Assembly: GCA_018064685.1 (NCBI GenBank)
Contig: JAGHUS010000068.1
Coordinates: 1-48,069 of the forward strand
Direction of reading: 5' to 3'
Source: Bacteroidales bacterium
Lineage (GTDB): Bacteria; Bacteroidota; Bacteroidia; Bacteroidales; Bacteroidaceae
DNA length: 48,069 bases
Part shown: in pieces, positions 26,601 through 40,402 of the stretch
How the letters are laid out: each line of letters opens with the position of its first letter
Numbering within the stretch: the stretch's first letter is position 1
The notes under the pieces: model-generated
Database searches by the model: none
Seen by the model: the letters and a program-made list of their open reading frames with translations, nothing else
What the model was told of the DNA's origin: nothing
Position numbers and translations under genes: made by a program

Positions 26601-27464
26601 GGCAAAGAGTGTCACGTTCTGCTTGGCATTGGACGAGACAAGGACAGACAAGGCATATTCACCTGCGGGAACATTCTTGATAGTCTGATAGACACACTGA
26701 TTCTGCGTGTCTGCCACATAGCTGTCACCGCTATACCAGGTATTGAAGAGATACTCGCCATCGGTGCCTGCAGTAGCAAAAATCTCATCACTGGTAGGCT
26801 TTACAAAATGGTCGCCTCCGATAGCACCATACACCCAACCGGTAAGGTCTCCTTCCTCGAACGAAGGATTGACGACAAGACCCGTGGAAGAAGGATCGTC
26901 GGGCAGACGACTGGGGTCTACAATCTCCATGGTAAAGATGCTACCATCCCACTGTCCGCCATACAGCCATGCCGCCGTATTGCTCGAGCCCACATACCAG
27001 CAGCCCAATCCGTCGTCGGCAGGCTTGTCGCCCGTGACATTGGGGAAGGTGCTGGCATTGCTGATGATGACACCCTTATAGGTGCTGCCCGTAGTGACAT
27101 CAGTTCCGCCCTGTGCACTGGCAAAAGGCTTTATGTACCAATCTACGCCATCGCCCCATCCGAAATCGGCAGTCAGCGTGTTGCCACTATCTTTGAGATG
27201 AATCTTCACACACAGCGTGCTACCCGTTTTTGAACCTGTAAAATAGACTTGCGTAGCCGCATCCTGGCTGGTAGTGAGACTGGTAGGAGTCCAATAATTG
27301 GCCGTACCCTTCGACGTGCGACGCGTGTTCTTTATGCGATACAGAATAGGGTCGCTGGCATCGGTAGTAAGTAACGGAAGTTCGCTCGCAGCAAACGTGG
27401 CCTGCGCTCCCACAAGTAATGCCCATAGGCACAGCAGATATTGACAGATTCTTGTCTTTTTCAT
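23658..27464 (-). CDS. secreted modular protein with tyrosine/lipid-phosphatase domain
   Basis: This 1268-residue protein has a signal peptide (cut after 'ATFA'). At about residues 195-345 is a carbohydrate-binding-like module starting 'NPSFEEGDLTGW'; a second beta-sandwich region follows to about 540. At about 765-960 lies a phosphatase domain of the Y_phosphatase3 type: 'YNMRDLGGKK', 'GRIFRSGEM', and the active-site loop HCRIGADRTG with nucleophile Cys894. Family members with this Asp-containing loop often act on phosphoinositides as well as phosphotyrosine. A short helical FIVAR-like region is near 1010-1075. The C terminus reads 'VYDLSGRRVLTPSRGLYIKG' then GKKLVR, a tail shared with neighbours. 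It starts 64 bp after the GH2 stop and is likely cotranscribed with it. Substrate is unknown. Confidence 0.85.
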   Translation of the reverse strand: MKKTRICQYLLCLWALLVGAQATFAASELPLLTTDASDPILYRIKNTRRTSKGTANYWTPTSLTTSQDAATQVYFTGSKTGSTLCVKIHLKDSGNTLTADFGWGDGVDWYIKPFASAQGGTDVTTGSTYKGVIISNASTFPNVTGDKPADDGLGCWYVGSSNTAAWLYGGQWDGSIFTMEIVDPSRLPDDPSSTGLVVNPSFEEGDLTGWVYGAIGGDHFVKPTSDEIFATAGTDGEYLFNTWYSGDSYVADTQNQCVYQTIKNVPAGEYALSVLVSSNAKQNVTLFANDFTLDFVPAHKSTFDEQTLEGIFVTDDIRSLTLGLRSVSWFRADGFKLVSLGQTDAYKAYVESKYANASIAQPVMIDAFDGQDTKSFTYKEIGAHTHGGYPIATGGIMGDRTMTDRSKMQNWTGNSYKLGNSDTYVSYTNLPNGYYRISSEVRVYDLNGDYNGSVSGLSIYGNDDESAITSGTAITHGTNSGKGFFGEYNVICQVTDGSLEAGLRLRNADFNWLGWQNFRVEYIGTTDPGTEYLNLNLPSGEFAALCLPFDLKPAFFGQTYTVAQVADNRAVLIPVDEVPAGTPCVVKATGENHVSVSDLKFNFNAPAPVLTLWDNALLQGSFDNHSWIATDVKKKTLQPADLSFEVADLANMNFTATIENNAANRFWVQNASYSTSSATVIEKYLNEPTYVRRDQPNPVLVPVSKKAAAQTLTYSRNADFSNAKTVTVAANQMQAEIYNLMPGFTYYYKSADGKSAGQFTVGGTLRMIYVGNHVYNMRDLGGKKTSDGRYVKYGRIFRSGEMNGGYVANTDELQIMRDMGVGAEIDLRNEESGTGVSPFGFTEAEGTYYAVRGKNYIADGPNSIDKADAHLHWKNEFLCILNNLRQHRGIDFHCRIGADRTGMLAILLEGLMGVKEADLLRDYETTSFSTAAGTRLKNVNGFDNLLNTTFKNNIPAGGTLRDAFDKFFINTLGIAKSDIVEFRSLMLADDPTADADEIEMLSAVEVLKAAIRDAHKYAIGEGASQYTCSNAGKLDAYNKALADAEAYIKGFNYDQTTINKHVQAVNSAAKALVPYLTLNMPNAGTYFYLKSATYGSYISCSSEADAQGYTRFPMKSQTDKYCIFLYDGTRFVNYMTELCFSADPIEYGNGIGDRSNMTASKADGAAAIKVVASKNKTIGAYNLYTPKAVLLLKAAGNNLDGFSDWLQHTDADCLFEEVGELPSRDEDGVNVVIPSLQITSDDVYDLSGRRVLTPSRGLYIKGGKKLVR

Positions 27465-27528
27465 TATGATTGTATATTTTGAATTAACATTTAAGGTTTC
27501 AACCTCATTACCTAATAACCCTTTCTAT

Positions 27529-32307
<4,779 letters not shown>

Positions 32308-32384
32308 ACTTCACACACAGCGAGTGAAGCTGGTACAAGCTGCATTCGTTCCCAAATGAAGAGCTGAAGAGTTGCGCACACATT

Positions 32385-32415
32385 AAAATGGGGTGCCCCA
32401 AATTGGAGCACCCCA
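32385..32415 (-). terminator. terminator after the 1218-residue secreted protein gene
   Basis: TGGGGTGC (32389-32396) pairs with GCACCCCA (32408-32415), and the loop can extend the stem with CCA/TGG. On the minus strand it runs into TTTTAAT. It lies 28 bp after the stop at 32444. Confidence 0.85.
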
Positions 32416-32443
32416 TAGCTTTAAGGACCTAAACCTAACTTAT

Positions 32444-35400
32444 CTACTTAACCATAATCTTACTAACGTTCACACGTCCATTGCTATCGGTCCTCTTGAT
32501 GATGTTAACACCCTTCACAGGCTTGCTCATCTCAACGCCGTTAAGCGTATAGAATGAAGTACGAACATTATTTGCGGTAGCTATATTCTCGACTGCTGTA
32601 TTAACCTCGGTGGGCTCGGTAGAACCTACGAATGCAAGGCTCCAGTCGTCGAACATGAGTGAATCCCAGTATGCAAAGGTGGTCTTGCGCAGACCAATGG
32701 TAATCTCCTTCTGACCCTCCTCTACCTTGAAGACAAGCATATTCTTGTACTCGTCGTTGTCGAAGCATACACGTGACGAAGGCATGTTGCCGGGATAGTA
32801 GTAGGTGGTGCCGTCAATCTCAACCTCGCTGACATTCTGTCCCTCCTCTTCGGGGAAGAACTCGCTGTCCTCGTGCAGCTCGTCGAGCACGTCGTGCAGC
32901 TTGGTGCTGTACTCGCCAGCATAGAGGCGTGACTCAGATACGGGCTTCTCGACATGGTCGTTGCCATAGCCCTGACGGTTGTAGCCGTATACATAGAGCT
33001 TGTACCAACCGGGAGCAAGACCCTTGATGGTCTGGTGTACATCCTTTCCGGCAGTCCAGTCGGCAGCCCAGAACTCAGCGCTGAACTCGTTGCACGAAGG
33101 CTGGTCGCCCTCCCAACCGAAGGGGTTGTACTCTGAGTTATACTTCTCGTAAGCAAAACCGCACTCGTAGCTGGGGTTGACGATAGCAGCAGTCATATCG
33201 AAGGGATTCTGCTCGGTAGCAGTAGCGAGGCCGTCGTGCTGTACACACTGGGTGAACTTGACATCGAGCTCGTCGGCAATAGCATCAATCTCGTCATTAT
33301 CCTTGATGTTGCCATCGGTAAGCTTGCCGATAACGCCTTCTACATAGCTGGTGAACTCACCCTTGGTGCTAGAAGTGACGTCATCGATGCGATACTCGGC
33401 AATGAAGCCAGCCTTGTCGGCCAGGGTCTGAGTCAGTGCGAGAGTGGCCTTAGCCTCCTCGATAGCAGCCTTCAGAGTGGGGATGGCTGCGATGCAAGCA
33501 TTGGCATCGTTGTTCTTGATAGCATTGTTGGCAGCGTTCTTGGCAGTGTTGGCAGTGTTGGTCAGAGCAACTGTAACGTAGCCCTCAGCCATGGTGTTGT
33601 CAAGCTCCTCGATGAGTTCCTGCAAACCGTTAGCATAGTCCTCGGCACGGTTGCCGTGATAGTAGAGGGTGAAGTTGTCGAAGAGACACCAGTCGCCGTT
33701 GTCGGCCGACTTGACACCGATGGTCAGGTCGGTAGCCTCCTTCTCGGTAAGGAAGAAGTCGAGCGTATTGGTGTAGAGAGGTGTCACACCATCCTCCTCG
33801 AATGCATCAAACCACTGGCGGGCACCCTCCATACTGTTGGGATAGTAACCTACGCCCTCGGTATAAGAGTCGCTGGGGTATGCACCGTCGCCGGCACCGG
33901 GGAAGTAACCCTCGTCGTTAGCCTTGTCGCGAACGTTCCACAGCTTAACCTCGTTCTCGTTGGCATAGAGCACAGCGTTAACCTCGCTGCGACGCTGGTA
34001 ACCCTGAACGGTGAGTGTGTAGCGGCCCTTGGGCATAGCCTTGAGTGTCTGCGACACGTTGAAGTTCTTCTGGAAGTACTCAACCTCGCTGTAGCTGTAG
34101 CCGGGGTTGTTGTAGCCGTTCATATCCCAACCGTTGTAGTTCTCGTCGAAGTTGGGGTTAACGAGCAGATAGGTAAGATCTGACTGAGGCTTGATGGCTG
34201 CATTCAGATAGTTGGCAATGATGCCCGCAATCTTGTCCTTTGCAGCAGCCACGTCGGCAGGAGTCTTATAGGTCTGCTCTACCCATGCAGTGCGCAACAC
34301 GTTCTCCTCGGCCTCGATCATGCCAACCAGCACATCGTCGTCGGCATTAGCCTCCTTGCGCTCGGCAGTATACTCGAAGAGGTGATAGAGGGCATCGTAG
34401 GCATTGTAGAGGTTGGTGTAGAGATCAGCAATCTCCTTGCCTGCCTCGGCATCGTCGATGATGGTAGAGATCTCGGCTGCCAGCTCATTGCAGGTATTCT
34501 CCAAAGAACCGTCGAGGTCATAGTCGAGCAGGGCTCCAGAGAGGTTGTTGAACTTCTGCAAAGCAGAGTTCAGTGCATTGTAGTCGCTCTTTGAGTCAGC
34601 AAGTGCCTGAGCAGCAGCCTCCAGAGCGCTCTGTGCTGCTACGCACTGCTCGTCGGTGGCAGCGGCATTGGCCAGCACTTCGTTGGCTGCATCGAGGGCA
34701 GCAACATAGGCAGCCTTGGTGGCGGCATTGGCAGCGAAGAAGTCGAACTCATCCTCGGGGAACTGTGCATTGGCCGACTTGATGGCATTCTGCAACTTCA
34801 GGGCTGCAGCGCTGAGAGTAGACTTACCCAGACTGCTGATCTTGAAGTTATCGACAGCCACCCAGTTGGCATCGGTGGTAGCGTCAACATGGAAACCGAG
34901 CTCGGTGGGAGTAACGCCATCGGACATGAACTCGATGACATAGTGCTTGGGCGAGTTGTTGGGAGTTGCCACAGCCACCTCGTACAAGCTGGCATTCTTG
35001 ACATAAACGGTTACACCCGATACGAGAAGGCTGCCATCGCTCTGCTGGTGTGCCAAGGCATCGGCCTCGAAGCGGTAAAGACCTTCGGGAAGGCTTACTA
35101 CCTGATAGATGCCATACTCGTTGCCCAACTTGTTGGGACCGGGAGTCCACTTCTCGCAGAAACCTGAGAGCTGAGCCTGATACTCATCCTCGCCAACCAT
35201 ATAGCTTGAACCGTTATAGACAGTGCCATTGGGGTCGTGGGTCATACCACCGATATTCTCCCAACCAGTAACATCTTCATCGAAGCTGGGGTTCTTGAGC
35301 AGCTGGTCGGTGAGGTCGAGAGGATCGTCGGGGGTGGGCTCGTAGCCACCCTCATTCATCTCTGCCTCCAGGACAGCAGCCTTCAGGGCGGTGAGGGCTT

Positions 35401-36100
35401 TCTGCAGCTCGGCAACTGTAGCATCAGGGTTATTGTAAGTAGCTGAGATTGCAGTCAAATCGATAGACTTATACTCCTCGGCCTCATAGAGCAGTTCGTA
35501 CATCTCTACGCGAACATTATAAATAATAACTGCGTCGGAGGGAACAAAAGTCCAGGCTATCATACCACCGTCTTCGGGATCGGCATTACAGATAACGTCA
35601 AATGTCTCACCATTAGTTCCCATATAGGTTCCCTCCTCGGCTAACTCGGTATTGTTGAAAGCCAAGGTATAGGCTCCATCTTCCAACTGCTCGATATTCA
35701 GTTCGCGGCATCCCTGCCAGTCGCCTGCCATATCAACAAACAGATAGGGACGGTCGCCCTCGGCAAAGGGAGTAAAGGTGTACTTGCCGACATGTGAACC
35801 ACTTGCCGACTTCAGACTCCAGCTGCCATTGGTGTTCTCTACCAACTCGTAGGTAATGGCACTTGATAGATTCTCATCGATGCTGTAGAGAATGGCAGAA
35901 GTGCCCCACTGAGCAGAGATTCGACCCATACCCATACAAGCACCAGCCTCTACATTGTAGAGCATCACCTTTGCGCCATTGGTGGGAGCCACACCCGTCT
36001 CGAACGGATTGGTGGGAATCTCCCAGTCACCGGCAAAAGCACTCGTGCACACAAAGGCAAAAGCTGCGGTGAACAGGTTACGTAAAGTTTTTAGTTTCAT
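32444..36100 (-). CDS. secreted modular protein of unknown function with carbohydrate-binding-like modules
   Basis: This is a 1218-residue protein with a signal peptide (ending 'TSAFA'). Three beta-sandwich modules begin with a shared signature: 'NPSFDEDVTGW' near residue 272, 'NPNFDENYNGW' near 645, and 'NPSYECGF' with a later 'NPFGW' near 970. These resemble galactose-binding-fold carbohydrate modules, and a related one occurs in the phosphatase protein at 23658. Between them are alanine-rich helical segments of FIVAR type (about 425-500 and 835-905). No catalytic domain was recognised. The C terminus has a degenerate form of the shared tail ('FYTLNGVEMSKPVKGVNIIK' and final 'SKIMVK'). A role in glycan binding or surface attachment is likely but inferred. 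Confidence 0.82.
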   Translation of the reverse strand: MKLKTLRNLFTAAFAFVCTSAFAGDWEIPTNPFETGVAPTNGAKVMLYNVEAGACMGMGRISAQWGTSAILYSIDENLSSAITYELVENTNGSWSLKSASGSHVGKYTFTPFAEGDRPYLFVDMAGDWQGCRELNIEQLEDGAYTLAFNNTELAEEGTYMGTNGETFDVICNADPEDGGMIAWTFVPSDAVIIYNVRVEMYELLYEAEEYKSIDLTAISATYNNPDATVAELQKALTALKAAVLEAEMNEGGYEPTPDDPLDLTDQLLKNPSFDEDVTGWENIGGMTHDPNGTVYNGSSYMVGEDEYQAQLSGFCEKWTPGPNKLGNEYGIYQVVSLPEGLYRFEADALAHQQSDGSLLVSGVTVYVKNASLYEVAVATPNNSPKHYVIEFMSDGVTPTELGFHVDATTDANWVAVDNFKISSLGKSTLSAAALKLQNAIKSANAQFPEDEFDFFAANAATKAAYVAALDAANEVLANAAATDEQCVAAQSALEAAAQALADSKSDYNALNSALQKFNNLSGALLDYDLDGSLENTCNELAAEISTIIDDAEAGKEIADLYTNLYNAYDALYHLFEYTAERKEANADDDVLVGMIEAEENVLRTAWVEQTYKTPADVAAAKDKIAGIIANYLNAAIKPQSDLTYLLVNPNFDENYNGWDMNGYNNPGYSYSEVEYFQKNFNVSQTLKAMPKGRYTLTVQGYQRRSEVNAVLYANENEVKLWNVRDKANDEGYFPGAGDGAYPSDSYTEGVGYYPNSMEGARQWFDAFEEDGVTPLYTNTLDFFLTEKEATDLTIGVKSADNGDWCLFDNFTLYYHGNRAEDYANGLQELIEELDNTMAEGYVTVALTNTANTAKNAANNAIKNNDANACIAAIPTLKAAIEEAKATLALTQTLADKAGFIAEYRIDDVTSSTKGEFTSYVEGVIGKLTDGNIKDNDEIDAIADELDVKFTQCVQHDGLATATEQNPFDMTAAIVNPSYECGFAYEKYNSEYNPFGWEGDQPSCNEFSAEFWAADWTAGKDVHQTIKGLAPGWYKLYVYGYNRQGYGNDHVEKPVSESRLYAGEYSTKLHDVLDELHEDSEFFPEEEGQNVSEVEIDGTTYYYPGNMPSSRVCFDNDEYKNMLVFKVEEGQKEITIGLRKTTFAYWDSLMFDDWSLAFVGSTEPTEVNTAVENIATANNVRTSFYTLNGVEMSKPVKGVNIIKRTDSNGRVNVSKIMVK

Positions 36101-36222
36101 ACTCGATTTTTTTTGGTTAATTATAATTTTTGGTTAAAATATCCTTTCAGAATTATCAAAAACAAAAGTTCTGTACTGACGCAATCACACACTCCACCCT
36201 TTACATTTTTGATAACACGGCG

Positions 36223-36253
36223 CAAAAGTAGCTTATTTTGGACAATTTACAAA
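36223..36253 (-). promoter_or_regulatory. promoter of the 1218-residue secreted protein gene
   Basis: On the minus strand TTTG (36250-36253) is followed after exactly 19 nt by TACTTTTG (36223-36230). Both boxes match the Bacteroidetes consensus perfectly. The leader would be about 115 nt. Confidence 0.8.
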
Positions 36254-36346
36254 AAAATTACGAAACACAAACTATCAATTTTGTAACAACACGCATTAAA
36301 ATACAAAAAACTCGAAAAACATCACGCGCGTATAAATAAAAAGATG

Positions 36347-36354
36347 TATCTTTG
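36347..36354 (+). promoter_or_regulatory. candidate -7 element of the GH115/L-galactose operon
   Basis: TATCTTTG is a perfect TAnnTTTG match. Transcription would begin near 36361, just where the short-unit repeats begin, giving a leader of about 397 nt. A -33 box is not evident. Confidence 0.5.
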
Positions 36355-36364
36355 TGGCTGATTT

Positions 36365-36746
36365 GAGTTTAGAGTTTAGAGTTTAGAGTGTAGAGTTTAG
36401 AGTAGTTTAGTAAGTTCATAGTTGTTGAGTTGAAAGAGCTAACTCCATACCAACTCTAAACGCTAAACTAACAACAACTCTGAACGCTGAACCAACAACA
36501 ACTCTAAACTCTGAACTCTGAACTAACAACAACTCTGAACTCTAAACTCTAAACTAACAACAACTCTAAACTAACAACAACTCTAAACTCTGAACTCTAA
36601 ACTCTGAACTAACAACAACTCTAAACTCTAAACTAACGACAACTCTAAACTAACAACAACTCTAAACTCTAAACTCTGAACTAACAACAACTCTGAACTC
36701 TAAACTCTAAACTAACAACAACTCTGAACTCTGAACTCTAAACTAA
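36365..36746. repeat. heptamer repeats: short left arm, long complementary right arm
   Basis: Left arm 36365-36410 is built from GTTTAGA units. Right arm 36451-36746 is built from the reverse complement (AACTCTAAACT, with AACTCTGAACT variants) separated by AACAAC steps, about a dozen blocks. The right arm is almost free of G and stops 11 nt before the GH115 start codon. The left arm can pair with many alternative sites in the right arm. Confidence 0.9.
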
Positions 36747-36757
36747 CATAACATCCA

Positions 36758-39397
36758 ATGAAGAAACTAATCTTTTCTGCCTTCTTCTGCCTGTGTGCAA
36801 TGACGGCAAAAGCTATCGACCACAAAGACATCACAGCATTCAGCATCGTGCCCGACAACTTTGTGCTCATCGAGAACGGTACACCCACTCCCATCATTGT
36901 CAGCAGCAACGAGGACAAAGGTGTGCTGCGCGCCGTGAACAGCATGTGCAAGGACATGGAGGCCGTGTGCGGAAAGATGCCCGAGAGGGGCACAACGAGC
37001 ACGATGAAGCGCGCCATCGTAATCGGCACAATGCAAAGCGACGTCATAAAGCCTTTGCTGAAAGCTAAGCGCATTGACGAGAAGGAACTGAAGGGAAAGA
37101 GGGAAAAATACATCATGACCACGATAAAGGACTTCTCGAAGGACATCGAGGAGGCACTGGTCATCGTGGGCAGCGACAAGCGAGGCACCATCTACGGAGC
37201 CTATGAGCTGTCAGAACAACTGGGTGTTTCGCCCTGGTACTACTGGGCTGACGCCCCCATCCAGCCACAGAAGAATGCCAGCATCAAGCGTGGCACCTAT
37301 ACGGCTGGCGAGCCCGCTGTGTGCTACCGAGGCATCTTCCTCAACGACGAAGCCCCTTGCCTCACAACATGGGTAAAGAACACGTTCGGCACAAACTACG
37401 GCGGCCACGCTTTCTACGAGAAGGTTTTCGAACTACTGCTGCGCCTTCGTGCTAACTTCATGTGGCCTGCCATGTGGGGCTGGGCCTTCTATGCTGATGA
37501 CACAGAGAACAGCACGCTGGCCAACGAGATGGGCATCATCATGGGCACTAGCCACCACGAACCTATGGCCCGCAACCACCAGGAGTATGCTCGCCACCGC
37601 AACGACTACGGAGCCTGGGACTACACTACGAACAAGGAGGGACTGGACCGCTTCTTCCGTGAAGGTATGGCACGCGCCAAGAACAACGAGGACCTCATCA
37701 CCATCGGTATGCGTGGCGACGGCGACGCTGCAATGGGCGTGAAGGAGGGCGATGCCAACCAGGCTGAATACATCAAGAACAGCATCTCGCTGCTCGAAGA
37801 TATCATCAACAACCAGCGTCGCATCATCAAGGAGGAGACGGGGCGTCCAGCCAAAGAGCGTCCTCAGGTGTGGGCGCTGTACAAGGAGGTGCAGACATAC
37901 TACGAGATGGGACTGAAGGTGCCCGACGACGTCACCATCCTCATTTCGGACGACAACTGGGGCGACGTGCGCCGTCTGCCCAATGCCGAAGAGCGAAAGC
38001 GCAGCGGTGGATGGGGTATGTACTACCACGTTGACTACGTGGGTGCTCCGCGCAACAGCAAGTGGCTGAACGTAACGCCCATACAGAACCTTTGGGAGCA
38101 GATGAGCCTGACATACCAGTATGGCGTGGACAAGCTGTGGGTGCTCAACGTGGGCGACCTCAAACCTATGGAGTACCCCATCACACTCTTCCTGGACATG
38201 GCATGGAACCCCAACCGCTACACGGCACAGAATCTGATGGAGCATCCCAGAGAGTTCTGCGCTCAGCAATTCGGCGAACAGTATGCCGAGCCTGCTGCCC
38301 GCATCCTCAACCTCTACAGCAAGTATAACGGACGTGTCACTGCCGAGATGCTGGACCGCAACACCTACAATCTGGAAAGCGGCGAATGGGCTCAGGTTGT
38401 AAACGAATACAAGAACCTGGAAACGGAGGCTCTGCGCCTGTATGGCGAAATGCCCAAAGAGACTCACGATGCCTATCAGCAACTCATACTCTTCCCCGTA
38501 CAGGCAATGTGCAACGTATACGAGATGTATTATGCACAGGCACAGAACCACAAGTTCTACCAGCAACGCCGCGAGGAGGCTAACTACTGGGCCAGCGAGT
38601 GCGAACGCTGCTTCCGTCGCGACTCCGTCCTCTGCGCCGACTACAACAAGAAGATTGCCAACGGCAAGTGGGATGGCATGATGATACAGAAGCACATCGG
38701 ATACACCAGCTGGAACGACAACTTCCCCCGCGAAATCATGCCCAGCGTGTATCGCCTCTCGGCCGACAGCATCCAGCACGACGGTTACGTCTTCATGCCC
38801 GACAACATGAACAGCAAGGTGGGCTATCTGGCCATCGAGGCAGAGCATTTCTATAGCAGCAAGGACACCGAGGGGGCAAAGTGGACCGTCATCCCCAGCA
38901 TGGGACGTACGCTGAGCGCCATCTCGCTGCAGCCCTATACCGTTCGTCCCAACGGTGCTACTCTGACCTATGCATTCCGTCTGCCCGAAGGCGTCAGCGA
39001 GGTGGACGTGCATGTCATCACGAAGAGTACGCTGGCATTCGAACGCACCGAAGGACATCGCTACACAGTAGGCTTCAAGGGTGGTGACAAGAAGGAAGTG
39101 AACTACAACGGCGACATGAATGAGGAGGCTCAGAACATACATCGCACTTACTACCCCGTAGTGGCACGCCGAGTCGTGGAGAAGCAGGTCACTCTGCCCG
39201 TCAAGACCGACAACGATGGCATCTGCTATCTCGAGATCTCGCCCATCGAACCGGCTGTAGTACTGGAGAAGATCATCATCGACTATAAGGGCTACAAGCC
39301 TCAGTATCTCTTCGGCAACGAGTCGAAGACTGCCCCCATAGCACAGCCCCTTGCCTTACCTCGTCCCAATTTTAGAGGTATGCGTCCTCGTCAATAA
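36758..39397 (+). CDS. GH115 alpha-glucuronidase
   Basis: This 879-residue secreted enzyme (signal peptide about 1-19) belongs to GH115, which removes glucuronic acid or 4-O-methylglucuronic acid from xylan side chains, including internal positions. Family landmarks are 'IVIGTMQSD', 'IVGSDKRGTIYGAYELSEQL' with 'GVSPWYYWAD', 'YRGIFLNDE', 'LRLRANFMWPAMW', 'MGTSHHEPM', 'TIGMRGDGD' and 'WGMYYHVDYVG'. The C-terminal region is a beta-sandwich typical of the longer members. Length fits the family. It is the first gene of a six-gene same-strand run and is followed after 22 bp by the aldo/keto reductase, which ties xylan or pectin side-chain removal to L-galactose breakdown. Confidence 0.93.
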   Translation: MKKLIFSAFFCLCAMTAKAIDHKDITAFSIVPDNFVLIENGTPTPIIVSSNEDKGVLRAVNSMCKDMEAVCGKMPERGTTSTMKRAIVIGTMQSDVIKPLLKAKRIDEKELKGKREKYIMTTIKDFSKDIEEALVIVGSDKRGTIYGAYELSEQLGVSPWYYWADAPIQPQKNASIKRGTYTAGEPAVCYRGIFLNDEAPCLTTWVKNTFGTNYGGHAFYEKVFELLLRLRANFMWPAMWGWAFYADDTENSTLANEMGIIMGTSHHEPMARNHQEYARHRNDYGAWDYTTNKEGLDRFFREGMARAKNNEDLITIGMRGDGDAAMGVKEGDANQAEYIKNSISLLEDIINNQRRIIKEETGRPAKERPQVWALYKEVQTYYEMGLKVPDDVTILISDDNWGDVRRLPNAEERKRSGGWGMYYHVDYVGAPRNSKWLNVTPIQNLWEQMSLTYQYGVDKLWVLNVGDLKPMEYPITLFLDMAWNPNRYTAQNLMEHPREFCAQQFGEQYAEPAARILNLYSKYNGRVTAEMLDRNTYNLESGEWAQVVNEYKNLETEALRLYGEMPKETHDAYQQLILFPVQAMCNVYEMYYAQAQNHKFYQQRREEANYWASECERCFRRDSVLCADYNKKIANGKWDGMMIQKHIGYTSWNDNFPREIMPSVYRLSADSIQHDGYVFMPDNMNSKVGYLAIEAEHFYSSKDTEGAKWTVIPSMGRTLSAISLQPYTVRPNGATLTYAFRLPEGVSEVDVHVITKSTLAFERTEGHRYTVGFKGGDKKEVNYNGDMNEEAQNIHRTYYPVVARRVVEKQVTLPVKTDNDGICYLEISPIEPAVVLEKIIIDYKGYKPQYLFGNESKTAPIAQPLALPRPNFRGMRPRQ

Positions 39398-39419
39398 AAC
39401 ATAAGCAAGAAATAACATC

Positions 39420-40352
39420 ATGAAGTACAGAGAATTAGGAAAGACGGGCATGAAAGTGTCCAACGTATCATTCGGTGCCTCGTCACTGGGCGGTGTTTTC
39501 CACTCACTGAAGGAGGAGACGGGTATTCAGGCCGTACATACAGCCGTCGACAATGGCATCAACCTCATTGACGTATCACCCTATTATGGCCACTACAAAG
39601 CCGAGCAGGTATTGGGCAAGGCTCTGAAGGAGATTGAGCGTAGCCGCTACTACCTCAGCACCAAGGTGGGACGATATGGCAAGGACGGCGTGAACACATG
39701 GGACTATAGCGGCGAACGTGCACGACAGAGCGTGTATGAGAGCATGGAACGCCTCAACGTGGACCACATCGACCTTATCAATGTACACGACATTGAGTTT
39801 GCCGACCTCGAGCAGGTCATCAACGAGACACTTCCCGCACTCGTGGCACTGCGCGAAGAGGGTGTGGTGAGCCACGTGGGCATCACCAACCTCACACTGC
39901 GACACTTCAAGTATGTCATCGACCATGTCCCCGCCGGCACCGTCGAGAGTGTACTGAGTTTCTGCCACTACACCCTTAACGATGATGCCCTGGCCGACTA
40001 TCTCGACTACTTCGAAGAGCGTGGCATCGGCGTCATCAATGCCTCACCCTACAGCATGGGACTGCTCACACAGCGCGGCGCCCCCGATTGGCATCCCGCT
40101 CCTGCAGCCCTGCAGCGTCTGGCTCGCAAAGCCGTCGACTTCTGCAACAGCCGTGGCGTGGAGATAGAGAAGCTTGCCATGCAGTTCAGCGCTGCCAACG
40201 AGCGTATCGCCAGCACCCTTTTCAGCACCACAAACCCCGACAACGTACTCAAGACCATAGCATACACCAACGAGCCTATGGACGAGGAGTTGGTGGCTGA
40301 GGTGAGAAAGATTCTGGAGCCGGGCTATCGCGACACGTGGGTGAATTCATAA
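39420..40352 (+). CDS. aldo/keto reductase, probable L-galactose dehydrogenase
   Basis: This is a 310-residue cytoplasmic member of the aldo/keto reductase superfamily. The catalytic tetrad is visible: Asp51, Tyr in 'SPYYGHYKAE' (55 or 56), Lys82 in 'STKVGRYG' and His123 in 'NVHDIEF'. The sequence style (MKYRELGKTGMKVSNVSFGA, 'SLGGVF') is that of plant L-galactose dehydrogenase and bacterial L-fucose/L-galactose dehydrogenases, which oxidise the sugar to its lactone. The next genes hydrolyse a lactone and oxidise L-galactonate, so L-galactose is the most likely substrate. L-fucose is the main alternative, but no fuconate dehydratase is present. Confidence 0.87.
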   Translation: MKYRELGKTGMKVSNVSFGASSLGGVFHSLKEETGIQAVHTAVDNGINLIDVSPYYGHYKAEQVLGKALKEIERSRYYLSTKVGRYGKDGVNTWDYSGERARQSVYESMERLNVDHIDLINVHDIEFADLEQVINETLPALVALREEGVVSHVGITNLTLRHFKYVIDHVPAGTVESVLSFCHYTLNDDALADYLDYFEERGIGVINASPYSMGLLTQRGAPDWHPAPAALQRLARKAVDFCNSRGVEIEKLAMQFSAANERIASTLFSTTNPDNVLKTIAYTNEPMDEELVAEVRKILEPGYRDTWVNS

Positions 40353-40402
40353 CATAAAAGCATTTTTTACATATTCTCACAAACAAAAATTCGCATCTCA
40401 CT

